Source of the DNA: Marinilactibacillus piezotolerans
Lineage (GTDB): Bacteria > Bacillota > Bacilli > Lactobacillales > Carnobacteriaceae_A
Direction: 5' to 3'
NCBI RefSeq assembly: GCF_900169305.1
Contig: NZ_FWDP01000002.1
Location: forward strand, 124,001 to 188,000
Length of the DNA stretch: 64,000 nucleotides
Below are positions 1-8,312 of this stretch, piece by piece (position 1 is the stretch's first letter; the number at the start of each line of letters is the position of its first letter). The notes beneath the pieces were generated by a model. It saw nothing but the letters and a program-made list of their open reading frames with translations, searched no databases and was not told the DNA's origin. The translations under genes and the position numbers were made by a program.

Positions 1-165
1 TTTGATTGCTGCTTTATTTCGATTAGAAGGGTCTAAACAAAAGTAGCTCCCGATTGTTTAGACAATCCGACTCTAGACCGATGACATCATAATGTTAAAA
101 TGGTATCATTAGTCTTGTAAGATGATCGAAGGAGGTTACATAATCAAAAAAGGAGGCTTAAAAAA

Positions 166-774
166 ATGGAAGGATTATTACTTGCTGTTGGATTCATAGG
201 TGTCGTTCTCGCGATTTTGACTCCTTTGTCTAAAACTGGTCTTGCATTAACCCTGATCAGTTTCACTCTTTACTTTAGTGTAATCGGTGTAGAAACCTGG
301 TTGCCCATCGTATTGTTTACTATTGGTCTGCTGCTGATCGTATTTGAGATTTTTATACCGGAATTCGGACTTGCCGGCGCGTTAGGAACCGTGCTGCTGA
401 TTGTCGGTCTATACCTGACGATTGGCGACTTCAGTACAACAATTCGCGATTTCAGTTTATCTGTCGTGTTGACTTCAGGTGTGGTATTTTATCTTATTCA
501 TAATGGATACTCTCTTGCCAATGCCAATAAATTGATTTTGAACACAAATCTGCAAAGTGATAAAAAAGCAGAAACGACTAAAAAGACAGTACAAATAACA
601 CCTGGCCTAGAGGGTATCGCCCAAACGCCTTTACGTCCATCCGGAAAAGTCTCTTTTGGAGAAAATAAAGAATCAATTGTGGATGTCTTAAGTTCTGACG
701 GACATATCTCAAAAGATACTGAAGTCATTGTTGAAAAAGTCATGGGCACAAAAGTTGTTGTAAAGAAAAAATAA
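166..774 (+). CDS. NfeD-like membrane protein
   Basis: This 202-residue protein matches the NfeD family. Roughly residues 4-110 form closely spaced hydrophobic segments (about four membrane spans). The last 60 residues form a soluble OB-fold-type domain beginning at GLEGIAQTPLRPSG, the signature of the NfeD C-terminal domain. It lacks the ClpP-like protease part found in long NfeD proteins. It sits 16 bases ahead of floA, the usual pairing, in which NfeD is thought to work with flotillin in membrane microdomains. A good ribosome site (AGGAGG, about 151-156) precedes the ATG. A second AGGAGG at about 131 has no start codon in a useful frame. Confidence 0.88.
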   Translation: MEGLLLAVGFIGVVLAILTPLSKTGLALTLISFTLYFSVIGVETWLPIVLFTIGLLLIVFEIFIPEFGLAGALGTVLLIVGLYLTIGDFSTTIRDFSLSVVLTSGVVFYLIHNGYSLANANKLILNTNLQSDKKAETTKKTVQITPGLEGIAQTPLRPSGKVSFGENKESIVDVLSSDGHISKDTEVIVEKVMGTKVVVKKK

Positions 775-790
775 ATAGGAGATGGTAAGT

Positions 791-1789
791 GTGGATGGAT
801 TTATGGGAGAAAGTTATATCGGTATTATCATAATTGCCGTTATTGTTTTAATTGTATTAGGTATATTCCTTCGATTTGTTCCTGTTGGACTATGGGTTAC
901 AGCCTATTTCTCTGGTGTTAAAGTCGGTATAGGTACTTTGGTAGGAATGAGGCTGCGTCAGGTCAGCCCTCACGCGATCATTAGACCATTGATCAAGGCA
1001 ACAAAAGCTGGTCTGGAGCTCAATACCAATCAGCTGGAAGCACACTATTTAGCTGGCGGAAATGTTAATGCAGTGATTGATGCACTGATTGCTTCTCACC
1101 GTGCTGATATTGATTTGGAATTTGAAAAAGCTGCTGCAATCGATCTTGCTGGTCGTAATGTGTTTGAAGCCGTTCAAGTTTCTGTTAATCCTAAAGTAAT
1201 TGAAACACCAGATATCGCAGCCGTTGCTAAAGACGGTATCGAAATCGTTGCTAAAGCTAAAGTAACCGTTCGTGCCAACATCGAACGTCTTGTCGGTGGT
1301 GCCGGCGAAGATACAATCATTGCCCGTGTTGGTGAAGGTGTTGTAACGACTGTTGGTTCAGCAGATAAACATTCTGATGTTTTAGAAAATCCAGATATGA
1401 TTTCTAAAACTGTCCTAAGCAAAGGTTTAGACTCTGGAACGGCCTTTGAAATTCTGTCCATTGATATTGCCGACATTGATGTCGGACGAAATATTGGGGC
1501 AAAACTGCAAACTGAACAAGCAGAAGCAGACAAAAACATTGCGCAAGCTAAAGCGGAAGAAAGACGTTCAATGGCGATTGCACAAGAACAAGAAATGCGT
1601 GCTGAAACACAAAAAATGCGTTCTAAAGTTGTGGAATCAGAGGCCAGTGTTCCTCTTGCAATGGCTGAAGCTCTGCGTAAAGGCCAAATTGGTGTAATGG
1701 ATTACTACAAAATGCAAAATATCAATGCTGATACTGATATGAGAAATTCTATATCTACTCAGGCGGAACCTAACGAAGAAGAAGAGTGA
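791..1789 (+). CDS. floA: Flotillin-like protein FloA
   Basis: FloA is a flotillin (SPFH/band 7) scaffold of functional membrane microdomains. The protein has an N-terminal hydrophobic hairpin (about residues 8-40), the SPFH domain, and an Ala/Glu-rich coiled-coil region near the C-terminus ([22 protein letters not shown]). Length fits the family (about 330). I chose GTG at 791 because AGGAG at 777-781 abuts the in-frame ATG at 782 and could not serve it, while the spacing to GTG 791 is normal. ATG 803 is another in-frame option. It follows nfeD and precedes a gene for a basic membrane-anchored protein, so the three are probably one operon. Confidence 0.93.
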   Translation: MDGFMGESYIGIIIIAVIVLIVLGIFLRFVPVGLWVTAYFSGVKVGIGTLVGMRLRQVSPHAIIRPLIKATKAGLELNTNQLEAHYLAGGNVNAVIDALIASHRADIDLEFEKAAAIDLAGRNVFEAVQVSVNPKVIETPDIAAVAKDGIEIVAKAKVTVRANIERLVGGAGEDTIIARVGEGVVTTVGSADKHSDVLENPDMISKTVLSKGLDSGTAFEILSIDIADIDVGRNIGAKLQTEQAEADKNIAQAKAEERRSMAIAQEQEMRAETQKMRSKVVESEASVPLAMAEALRKGQIGVMDYYKMQNINADTDMRNSISTQAEPNEEEE

Positions 1790-1795
1790 TAACGT

Positions 1796-2347
1796 ATGGA
1801 TCTCATAATCTGGTTAATTCAGTTATTCGTTTTCTTTAGTGTTGTATCGGCAATTCTTGGCTCTTTAAGTAAAAAACAGAATAACAAACAGAACAAACGT
1901 CAATCACCAAAACAAAATAAATCTTTTCATTCTTCTGTTCAAACGTATTCTGCCAGCTCTGCTGCAGAAAAAGCTAGATCAGCTGGCCGCAATACCCCAC
2001 AGAAACAGCGGTCTGCAACTGCTCGACCTGCCAGAGAAACTTATGCTGCCTCTTCCAGTCGGCAACGTTCTGCTGCTCAAGCAGTAACTCAAGAGCGAAA
2101 CCGAAGAAGAAGCGAACGCCAGAAAATGGATCGTACCCGCGGCGCCGGACGCAGCGCACGCGAACCATACTCAAGAAGACAGACGCCCGGACCTGCAGCT
2201 CCGCAAGTAGCGAAGCTGCAAAAGAAGAAAACAACCAAACAAACAAAACAAGTCTCTCCTTTGTTCAATCGCAATAAGACTGCCAATGCAATCTTATACA
2301 AAGAAATACTAGATAAGCCGATTGCCCTTCGAGAAGACGATAAGTAA
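1796..2347 (+). CDS. Basic low-complexity protein with one N-terminal membrane anchor
   Basis: I do not recognise a named family. The first 23 or so residues form one hydrophobic segment (LIIWLIQLFVFFSVVSAIL). The remainder is Ser/Arg/Lys/Gln-rich, very basic and probably disordered. A short non-repetitive C-terminus (NRNKTANAILYKEILDKP) may be the functional motif. The gene starts 6 bases after floA stops and ends just before a strong terminator, so it is the last gene of the flotillin operon. A cytosolic polybasic tail next to a flotillin could bind acidic lipids or nucleic acid, but that is inference only. Codon use looks like its neighbours. Confidence 0.75.
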   Translation: MDLIIWLIQLFVFFSVVSAILGSLSKKQNNKQNKRQSPKQNKSFHSSVQTYSASSAAEKARSAGRNTPQKQRSATARPARETYAASSSRQRSAAQAVTQERNRRRSERQKMDRTRGAGRSAREPYSRRQTPGPAAPQVAKLQKKKTTKQTKQVSPLFNRNKTANAILYKEILDKPIALREDDK

Positions 2348-2354
2348 AATCAAA

Positions 2355-2396
2355 ACCACTAAGGAAACCTGTGTTAGCAGGTCCCTCCTTAGTGGT
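2355..2396. terminator. Bidirectional terminator between the convergent flotillin and ECF operons
   Basis: The 11-base arms ACCACTAAGGA and TCCTTAGTGGT are perfectly complementary and flank an inner CCTG/CAGG stem. T-rich sequence follows on the plus strand and A/T-rich sequence on the minus strand. The stop codon of the minus-strand ECF gene (2389-2391) lies inside one arm. Confidence 0.85.
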
Positions 2397-2946
2397 TTCT
2401 TTGTTTTGAACTGTTTAATTTATCACTGACTTTTTGGAAGATAGGAGTAACGGTTGGATACAGTATAATAAAAAAGCCGATGTTGCCAGCTGCATGATAT
2501 CCATCAAACCACAGCCCCGCTATCCAGTAGCCGATCAATCCTGAAAATGATAATCCCAGAATTGGTGCTTGCAGTATAGAAATCAACAGACCATACAATA
2601 ATCCCGTACAGCCAGAAAACAGCAGCCAAAAAAGATAACGAACTGTTTTTCCAATCATTAAATGATCTGCTATATAAGTCAGCAGCACAATCACTGCATA
2701 AGCACCGATTTGTGCAAAGGTCCAAGGTCCCATTCCTAAAACCAGGTTAGATACCAGCATGGTCCCTGCTGCCACAATCAATCCATCGATTAATCCGAAT
2801 GTCAACGTAATTAAAATCAGTAAAACCGTGATCGGCTGAACATTGGGTAAAAAACTAAACAAAAACCGACTAGTCTGTAGACAAGCGATCAACAAAGCTA
2901 ACGTTGTTAGTCGATAAATGGAGAATTTAACACTAGTTCTGCTCAT
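2389..2946 (-). CDS. ECF transporter S component, probably cobalamin-type
   Basis: This 185-residue hydrophobic protein has about six membrane spans and the look of an energy-coupling-factor substrate-binding (S) subunit: an N-terminal hydrophobic helix, the QPITVLLILITLTFG motif and GMGPWTFAQIGAY. S components capture a vitamin and dock onto a shared EcfA1A2T module encoded elsewhere. I chose ATG 2946, which overlaps the stop of the upstream lipoprotein gene by 14 bases; longer in-frame forms would run far into that gene. The partner's transcobalamin-like domain makes vitamin B12 the likely cargo, similar to CbrT-type S proteins. The substrate assignment is inference. Confidence 0.8.
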   Translation of the reverse strand: MSRTSVKFSIYRLTTLALLIACLQTSRFLFSFLPNVQPITVLLILITLTFGLIDGLIVAAGTMLVSNLVLGMGPWTFAQIGAYAVIVLLTYIADHLMIGKTVRYLFWLLFSGCTGLLYGLLISILQAPILGLSFSGLIGYWIAGLWFDGYHAAGNIGFFIILYPTVTPIFQKVSDKLNSSKQRNH

Positions 2947-3406
2947 ACGGTTCAAGCGTCCAAGTAATTTGATCCTGATCTTCAACTGTGTAGTCAGCGG
3001 CACCGATAGTAGCTGTTTCTCCATTAATTTCATAAAGCCAGTATATATTTTCTGCCTCACTCTGTTCATAACCTTCGATAGAAGTGATCAGTCCACCTTC
3101 TTCTTCTATTTCATACTGCTCTTTCATGACTTCCATCAGTGTAGTTCCTTCTGCTGTATCAACCGATTCTTCGATCGTACTTTCATCAACTTCATAAAGG
3201 TCATCATCAATTTCAAAGTCAAAAGAGACTGTAATTGGATCTTCCATTGTATTTTCAGGTATACCTTCAGAGGATGCGTTGGAATCCTCGCTGCTTGAAG
3301 GATCATTAGCACCTGCTTCTTCTGTGTCCTCTGAAGCAGGTGTATCTGTTCCGCATCCAGCCACTAGTAAACTGAATAATAGACCTATTCCTATCATCTT
3401 TTTCAT
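2933..3406 (-). CDS. DUF4430 (transcobalamin-like) lipoprotein
   Basis: A 157-residue exported lipoprotein. The signal peptide ends in the lipobox LVAGC with Cys18, followed by an acidic Ser/Asp/Glu-rich linker (about 20-55). The C-terminal DUF4430 domain (about 57-155) includes GTTLMEVMKEQYEIEEEGGLITSIEGYEQS and the end pattern ADYTVEDQDQITWTLEPY, as in the C-terminal domain of transcobalamin/intrinsic-factor-like proteins. It is translationally coupled to the ECF S component downstream. The likely role is capturing a corrinoid at the cell surface and handing it to the transporter; the family placement is firmer than the ligand. Confidence 0.85.
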   Translation of the reverse strand: MKKMIGIGLLFSLLVAGCGTDTPASEDTEEAGANDPSSSEDSNASSEGIPENTMEDPITVSFDFEIDDDLYEVDESTIEESVDTAEGTTLMEVMKEQYEIEEEGGLITSIEGYEQSEAENIYWLYEINGETATIGAADYTVEDQDQITWTLEPYEQN

Positions 3407-3445
3407 ATTGATCTGTATCTCCTTTTCTTGATTTCTATATCGAAT

Positions 3446-4420
3446 TTACAATCTTTGTTCTAATTGTTGTCGTTCATCTATGTAAAACTCTCTTTTCAGT
3501 TTAATAAACCGTTCGAAATCCGTTAAAATTTGATAAAGTATTGCTCTGCTTTCAAATTCTTCTCTTGTAGCAGGTAATGGAGACCTCTTAAAGGTATCGT
3601 AGAGATCAGATATATCGTGCAGCAACTGCAATCCTGTATTCTGTTCATGCAACTGAGCGGCTGTTTCTACAAACAGATTGGCCAAGATATCATTTTGCTC
3701 TGTCGCTAAATGGACAAGCGGAAGATTATCGCAGATTTTCTGCATAATAATCTGCTGTTCTTTTCTCATTTGAGCGTATTTTACATAATAACTGCTTCTA
3801 TTGAAGACTTGGTTCTCATATTCTTGAAATGCTAACTGATCCATTTGCTGAATGGTAGACTCTAGTTGTCTTAACTGCTGGTATACCAGCTTATAGTTCT
3901 TTTCCCCGAGCAACTGTTCCTGAAACATGATAAGTGTTTCGCTCATTTGCTGTTCTATACTGAAAATGGTTTTTTTCAGCTTGTCTTGCTGCGAGGGCAT
4001 CCACATATTGACCAGCAGCGCAGCGCTCACACCAATGACCATTAACGCCATTCCGTTGACTTGCCAGTACCAACTGATACTTTCAGCTGTCATAAAATGC
4101 GTGACCAGAACCGTTGTTGGAGCTATCCCAGACTGCAGGCGAAATAGGCAAGACAACGGAATAAATGCACATAAGTAAAGACCGAACGCAAAAATATTAA
4201 AGCCAATCCAGTAAAACAAACCAGTTGCCACTATGAAGCCTATTACAGTGGAACCAATTCTCGCAGCTGCCGTTAGCAGGGATTCTTGTTTTGTCTCCAG
4301 CACACTTAAAATTGCAATTACGCCTGCTGCTAAAGCAGACTCTAAAGATAAAAATTGAGACAGTATAATCGCCAATGATGCAGCTGATACTATTTTTATC
4401 GTTCTCATCGGTATCGTCAT
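3446..4420 (-). CDS. ArAE_1-type membrane protein (aromatic acid exporter family)
   Basis: A 324-residue protein. Its N-terminal half (about 1-145) contains four or five closely packed membrane helices with the pattern of the ArAE_1 (DUF939) family, including AAARIGSTVIGFIVA. The C-terminal half (about 150-320) is a Gln/Leu-rich soluble helical domain. Relatives are annotated as aromatic-acid exporters, but substrates in Firmicutes are largely untested. It lies upstream of the DUF4430 lipoprotein with a 39-base gap and may be co-transcribed with it. Start chosen at the ATG in MTIPMRTIK; a second methionine at residue 5 is possible. Confidence 0.8.
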   Translation of the reverse strand: MTIPMRTIKIVSAASLAIILSQFLSLESALAAGVIAILSVLETKQESLLTAAARIGSTVIGFIVATGLFYWIGFNIFAFGLYLCAFIPLSCLFRLQSGIAPTTVLVTHFMTAESISWYWQVNGMALMVIGVSAALLVNMWMPSQQDKLKKTIFSIEQQMSETLIMFQEQLLGEKNYKLVYQQLRQLESTIQQMDQLAFQEYENQVFNRSSYYVKYAQMRKEQQIIMQKICDNLPLVHLATEQNDILANLFVETAAQLHEQNTGLQLLHDISDLYDTFKRSPLPATREEFESRAILYQILTDFERFIKLKREFYIDERQQLEQRL

Positions 4421-4498
4421 ATTGATTCTCCTGCTTTATAAATTACTGAATAAAGTTTCTTATTTAAATATTCTAACCCGCCTTAGTTTTCTCAGCCG

Positions 4499-6100
4499 TC
4501 ACAAGGTCCCAGACCTTATAATAGAGATCAGCAGCCACAGTCCCATTATCCCAGCACCAAGGAAAATAATGATAGCCAGTATTGAGACGCCCGTACCTTC
4601 TGCTACAGCCAATATAACAGCAGAAGCTAAGATCAGTGCAGCAATGATGACGGCAAAAACGATTCTATTGACCATTTTATTTAAGCCCGTCCACTTAGCA
4701 TTCCCGTCCACTAAATCGATATGAACTTTTAATCTCCCGTTATTAACCGAGTCTAATGCTTTTGAAAGTTTTGTCGGCAGTTGAGAAGAATTCTGCGCAA
4801 ATTGGTAGAGACCTACCATCAATTTATCTTTTGTAACGGAATCAAAAAAAGAAACACTGTCATTATTTTTGATATAAGCTGAAGCAATATTTAAGATATT
4901 TACATCTGGATAGAGTTCAGTGATCACACCTTCCAATATCGTCAACGACTTAGCTAATAACAGAAAATCATTCGGCATAATCATTTTATATTTATGCGTA
5001 ATATATAAAACATCTGTGAAAAACACACTTAAATCAATATTTTTAAAGCTTCTAGAGGCATAGGTATGATAGAAATCCGTTAAGTCTTCATTGAGTGCAA
5101 AACGATTCACTTTCGTTTTGACAATAGCCATTTGAAGTAAAATATTCATCATACTTTCTATATCTTCCAGTACTAGTGATTTGATCAAACGGATCAGGCT
5201 CTCTCGAACCTCAGGAGACAATTCTCCTGTAATGCCAAAATCAATAAACACAATTTGCTGATTTTTAATGATCATATTTCCTTGATGAAGATCACCATGA
5301 AAAAATCCATCTTGAAAAACCTGCGATAGAAAAGAATACATTAACTTTTCTGCAATATCTTTTTTATCGTAGCCAGCTTCTATAATTTGATTTTCATTTA
5401 ATCCTTTTATTCCTTCAACGTATTCTTCTACTAAAACCCGTTTAAAAGTAAGACTTACATGAGGTTTCGGTGCACTGACGGCTTTAATCGAACGATTTAA
5501 ATCACGAAACTTCATTAAATATTTTGCTTCATTTCTGAAGTCTAATTCTATTTTTGTCGTTTCCAGCATCTCTCTGAAGGCAGAGTCTGCATCCACCAGC
5601 ATTTCTTTAACAGTATTGGGTGCCATAGAAACGATACGAGAAAACAATCGAATATCCCGCAATAGATTTTCTTCTATATCCGGACGCTGCACTTTAATAA
5701 TGACATCTTCTCCAGTCAATAGTTTAGCTTTATGTACCTGAGCAACGGAAGCGCTAGCTAATGGCTTCTCATCAACATACTCAAACACTTCTTCTAAGGC
5801 CTGACCAGATTCTGATTTGAATATTTCAGCAATCGTCGTAAAAGGAAAAGGAGGTGCACTGTCCCTCAGTTTTGATAGTTCTTGAATATAGTTATCCGGC
5901 AGTAAATCTCTTCTAGTAGAAATGATTTGGCCAATTTTAATAAAACTAGGTCCCAATTCTTCAAAAGCCCGTCTCAGGTTTTTTGCATCTTGTTCTTTGT
6001 TTCTGGATTTTATTCTTGTGTGATAAATATGACCAAAACCATATGAAGCTAACACAGAAGCAATTTCTCTAAGTCGTTCTCGGTTTGATTTTGCAGGCAT
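4499..6100 (-). CDS. UbiB/ABC1 (AarF) family atypical kinase
   Basis: This 533-residue protein carries the hallmarks of the ABC1/ADCK/UbiB family: the KxGQ motif (FIKIGQIISTRRDLLP, about 54-69), an Ala-rich nucleotide loop (ASASVAQVHKA), the catalytic region FFHGDLHQGNM and the metal-binding FIDFGITGEL. Two hydrophobic helices form the last 60 residues. UbiB proteins support ubiquinone synthesis in proteobacteria, but this lineage does not make ubiquinone, so the role is probably lipid or quinone handling and is unknown. A phasin-like gene lies 60 bases upstream, with a terminator-like hairpin between them. Confidence 0.9.
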   Translation of the reverse strand: MPAKSNRERLREIASVLASYGFGHIYHTRIKSRNKEQDAKNLRRAFEELGPSFIKIGQIISTRRDLLPDNYIQELSKLRDSAPPFPFTTIAEIFKSESGQALEEVFEYVDEKPLASASVAQVHKAKLLTGEDVIIKVQRPDIEENLLRDIRLFSRIVSMAPNTVKEMLVDADSAFREMLETTKIELDFRNEAKYLMKFRDLNRSIKAVSAPKPHVSLTFKRVLVEEYVEGIKGLNENQIIEAGYDKKDIAEKLMYSFLSQVFQDGFFHGDLHQGNMIIKNQQIVFIDFGITGELSPEVRESLIRLIKSLVLEDIESMMNILLQMAIVKTKVNRFALNEDLTDFYHTYASRSFKNIDLSVFFTDVLYITHKYKMIMPNDFLLLAKSLTILEGVITELYPDVNILNIASAYIKNNDSVSFFDSVTKDKLMVGLYQFAQNSSQLPTKLSKALDSVNNGRLKVHIDLVDGNAKWTGLNKMVNRIVFAVIIAALILASAVILAVAEGTGVSILAIIIFLGAGIMGLWLLISIIRSGTL

Positions 6101-6124
6101 CTGGCAACCTCCTTTCTAAAAATA

Positions 6125-6152
6125 GTGCTAGTTAGCATAAACTAACTAGCAC
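6125..6152 (-). terminator. Intergenic hairpin (attenuator or terminator) between the phasin-like gene and ubiB
   Basis: Perfect 11-base arms GTGCTAGTTAG and CTAACTAGCAC enclose a 6-base loop. On the minus strand the second arm is followed by TATTTTTAG, so RNA made from the upstream phasin-like gene should be partly terminated before ubiB. The layout suggests the small upstream product is made in excess over the kinase. Confidence 0.7.
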
Positions 6153-6160
6153 CCTTTTTG

Positions 6161-6469
6161 CTATTTATTGTTAGAATGAGTTTCCAGTTTTCTTTCTAAT
6201 TCTTGAACTTTAGCTTCAAGGTCATCAATGTCTTGTCGTTGTGCTACATTCAATTCCAACAGCAGCGTTTCAAGCCGTTCTTTTTCTTCTAGATCCACAG
6301 ACTGCTGATTCTTATTGCGAATCAGTTCGGACGTTAGTGCTTTTCCTTCTTCAACGGAGAGTTTTCCTTTTGCTACTAGTCGATCAATTTGTTCCATTGA
6401 TTTTTCAACGGCAAGAGCAGTACCGCCGACACCAATCAATAAAGCTTTTTTTATCTCGTTTACTAACAT
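6161..6469 (-). CDS. Phasin-like coiled-coil protein
   Basis: A 102-residue protein. A short hydrophobic N-terminal stretch (KKALLIGVGGTALAVEKS, about 7-24) is followed by a charged helical region with heptad character (about 40-98), similar to phasin (PhaI/PhaF)-like proteins often paired with ubiB in Firmicutes. No polyhydroxyalkanoate genes are visible here, so granule binding is not implied. A membrane- or partner-binding scaffold for the UbiB kinase is a reasonable guess. AAGGAG lies 10 bases before the ATG. Confidence 0.75.
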   Translation of the reverse strand: MLVNEIKKALLIGVGGTALAVEKSMEQIDRLVAKGKLSVEEGKALTSELIRNKNQQSVDLEEKERLETLLLELNVAQRQDIDDLEAKVQELERKLETHSNNK

Positions 6470-6600
6470 AAAAGTACTCCTTTCTCAATCTGTTCTAAAC
6501 CATTACTATTGTTACTTATTTAGTATATCACTCGTGTAAAAGATTGTCAGATAAAATCTATTTGGATATTCATAAAAAGATCATTTCTTTCAGCAGTCTT

Positions 6601-7512
6601 TTATGGGACAAGATTTCCTGCTGCTCGGTAAATTTCATACCATTCTTCTCGTGTCAATCGAATATCAGAAGCCGACGCATACGTTTTAATCCGTTCCGGA
6701 TTCATAGTTCCTAATATAACTTGCATTTTCGCTGGATGTCTCAATAACCAGGCAATCGCAGCAGCTTCGTTATTTACACCATGCTGTTCACCAATCTTCG
6801 TCAGTACTTCATTAACTTCATTGTATTCAGGATTATTTAAGAATACGCCTTTTTCACCCTGTACCGGTGACCATGGCTGAACAGTAATGTTATTTAATCG
6901 GCAATAGTCCAGAATACCTCTGTCGTGATCTACGGACTGTTCATGTTTTGTATTGACATGAATCCCTGCATCAACCATCCCTGTGTGCATTACACTGAAT
7001 TGCAGCTGGTTGGCTACAAGATCTTGTTCAATATACTTTTCTAATAATTGAATTTGATAAGGACTGTGGTTGCTGACGCCGAAGTGTTTGACTTTTCCTG
7101 CTTTCTTTAATGCAGTAAAAACTTCTGCCACTTCTTCCGGTTCCACTAAAGCATCTGGACGATGCAGCAGCAAAACATCCAGGTAATCTGTATCCAATCT
7201 TTCCAAAATACCGTCTACCGCTGCTGTAAGGTGTTCTTTAGAAAAATCGTAAAACCCTTGTCGAATCCCTGCTTTTGACTGAAGCAGAATATCTTCTCTT
7301 TTCAGAGAACTATTTTTCAATGCCTTTGAAAAGATCTTTTCTGATTCTCCCTTGCCGTAAATATCTGCATGGTCGTAAAAATTAATACCGCTCTCATGAG
7401 CAGCTTCTATAACGGCTGTGGCTTCAGTCACCTCTAATGCATTCATACGCATGCATCCTAATGCTACTTCAGATACGGAAAGATCACTTTTACCAAGTTG
7501 AATATTTTTCAT
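6601..7512 (-). CDS. Aldo/keto reductase (YcsN-like)
   Basis: An NADPH-dependent aldo/keto reductase of 303 residues with the catalytic tetrad in order: Asp and Tyr in FYDHADIYGKGESE, Lys in LLQSKAGI and His in LLLHRPD. NADP-phosphate-binding residues lie in the C-terminal VILGTMNPERI stretch. Length and motifs match the YcsN/YdhF group. The natural substrate is unknown. It stands alone, divergent from spx across a 316-base region. Confidence 0.9.
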   Translation of the reverse strand: MKNIQLGKSDLSVSEVALGCMRMNALEVTEATAVIEAAHESGINFYDHADIYGKGESEKIFSKALKNSSLKREDILLQSKAGIRQGFYDFSKEHLTAAVDGILERLDTDYLDVLLLHRPDALVEPEEVAEVFTALKKAGKVKHFGVSNHSPYQIQLLEKYIEQDLVANQLQFSVMHTGMVDAGIHVNTKHEQSVDHDRGILDYCRLNNITVQPWSPVQGEKGVFLNNPEYNEVNEVLTKIGEQHGVNNEAAAIAWLLRHPAKMQVILGTMNPERIKTYASASDIRLTREEWYEIYRAAGNLVP

Positions 7513-7625
7513 AATTATAATAAACCCCTTTCAATTTGATTCAACAGTATCATTGTATGGATTATTTGTAAAATAAGCTAGAAAAATCTACTCACAGAAG
7601 AGAAAAATAATTCTATGTGAAATTG

Positions 7626-7689
7626 TGTCACTTTTGTGACAAAGTGATTTCGATTATTAAATAACCTTGTTTGTGACAGAAATTTGTCA
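7626..7689. promoter_or_regulatory. Two inverted repeats upstream of spx (possible operators)
   Basis: TGTCAC-TTTT-GTGACA at 7626-7641 is a perfect inverted repeat. TGACA-GAAATT-TGTCA at 7674-7689 is a second one using the same half-site. Both lie just upstream of the predicted spx promoter, the position expected for an activator or a repressor. I cannot name the regulator. Confidence 0.5.
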
Positions 7690-7696
7690 AATACTC

Positions 7697-7725
7697 TTGA
7701 TTTATTCTCTGACAGCCCCTAAAAT
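7697..7725 (+). promoter_or_regulatory. Predicted spx promoter
   Basis: TTGATT (7697-7702) and TAAAAT (7720-7725) are separated by 17 bases, a good SigA-type promoter. The leader would be about 95 bases long and include the palindrome at 7778-7795. Confidence 0.6.
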
Positions 7726-7777
7726 AGAAATTGTAACAAATTGTTCACAAAAAATGTTCAATAAAACCAATACGAGA

Positions 7778-7795
7778 TCATTTTACATAAAATGA
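7778..7795. promoter_or_regulatory. Perfect palindrome in the spx leader
   Basis: TCATTTTA-CA-TAAAATGA forms 8-base perfect arms about 33 bases before the spx start codon. It could be a DNA operator or an RNA hairpin in the 5' leader. No known box is assigned. Confidence 0.45.
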
Positions 7796-7828
7796 TTCAG
7801 CATACTTTCAAAAAGGGGCAAATGACAC

Positions 7829-8248
7829 ATGATTAAATTATACGTATCTCCAAGTTGCACGTCTTGTCGAAAGGCTAAAGCATGGTTAGAAGAACAAAAT
7901 CTAGAATTTGAAGAAAAAAATATTTTCCATGAGCCTTTATCAAAAGATGAAATCAAAGACATCCTAAGCTTAACAGAGGAAGGTACCGAAGAAATTATTT
8001 CCTATCGTTCTCAAGCTTATCAAGCATTGGATGTAGATATTGAAGATTTATCAATGAATGAATTGCTGACTTTATTCAAAAACCAACCGAGCTTGATTAG
8101 ACGTCCGATCATCATGGATGACCGCCGACTGCAAATCGGATATAACGAAGAAGAAATCCGCTGCTTCTTACCAAGAAAAGTACGCGAACTGGAGCTAGCA
8201 GAAATCCATCGTAAATTGGCAAATGAAGAAGCTGTAGAAACAGCGTAA
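7829..8248 (+). CDS. spx: Spx-family thiol/oxidative-stress regulator
   Basis: Spx binds the alpha C-terminal domain of RNA polymerase and redirects transcription under disulfide stress. The CxxC redox switch is Cys10-Thr-Ser-Cys13. The conserved EEGTEEIIS stretch holds the glycine that contacts the polymerase, and LIRRPIIMD and GYNEEEIRCFLPRKVRELE follow as in Bacillus Spx. At 139 residues it is slightly longer than the usual 131-132 because of a C-terminal NEEAVETA-type tail, a region that in Bacillus influences ClpXP degradation. RBS AAAGGGGC precedes the ATG. It is monocistronic, ending at a strong terminator. Confidence 0.96.
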   Translation: MIKLYVSPSCTSCRKAKAWLEEQNLEFEEKNIFHEPLSKDEIKDILSLTEEGTEEIISYRSQAYQALDVDIEDLSMNELLTLFKNQPSLIRRPIIMDDRRLQIGYNEEEIRCFLPRKVRELELAEIHRKLANEEAVETA

Positions 8249-8265
8249 TAACACTAATAAAAAAA

Positions 8266-8290
8266 CTCCACAAATTTGTGGAGTTTTTTT
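8266..8290 (+). terminator. Terminator of spx
   Basis: CTCCACAAATTTGTGGAG is a perfect 18-base palindrome followed by seven T residues. A-rich sequence on the other side could also end the convergent YrhK-domain gene. Confidence 0.92.
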
Positions 8291-8312
8291 ATGTCTTCAT
8301 ACCTTACTTGCT

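Noticed and set aside
1-165. Possible gene or riboswitch at the window start
   Set aside because: No supported reading frame or aptamer pattern. Only a second AGGAGG at about 131 without a usable start codon was found, so I treat it as leader sequence.
2918-3298. 126-codon plus-strand frame over the DUF4430 gene
   Set aside because: It is antisense to the lipoprotein gene, rich in Phe/Ser/Ile from reading Glu/Asp codons backwards, with no ribosome site.
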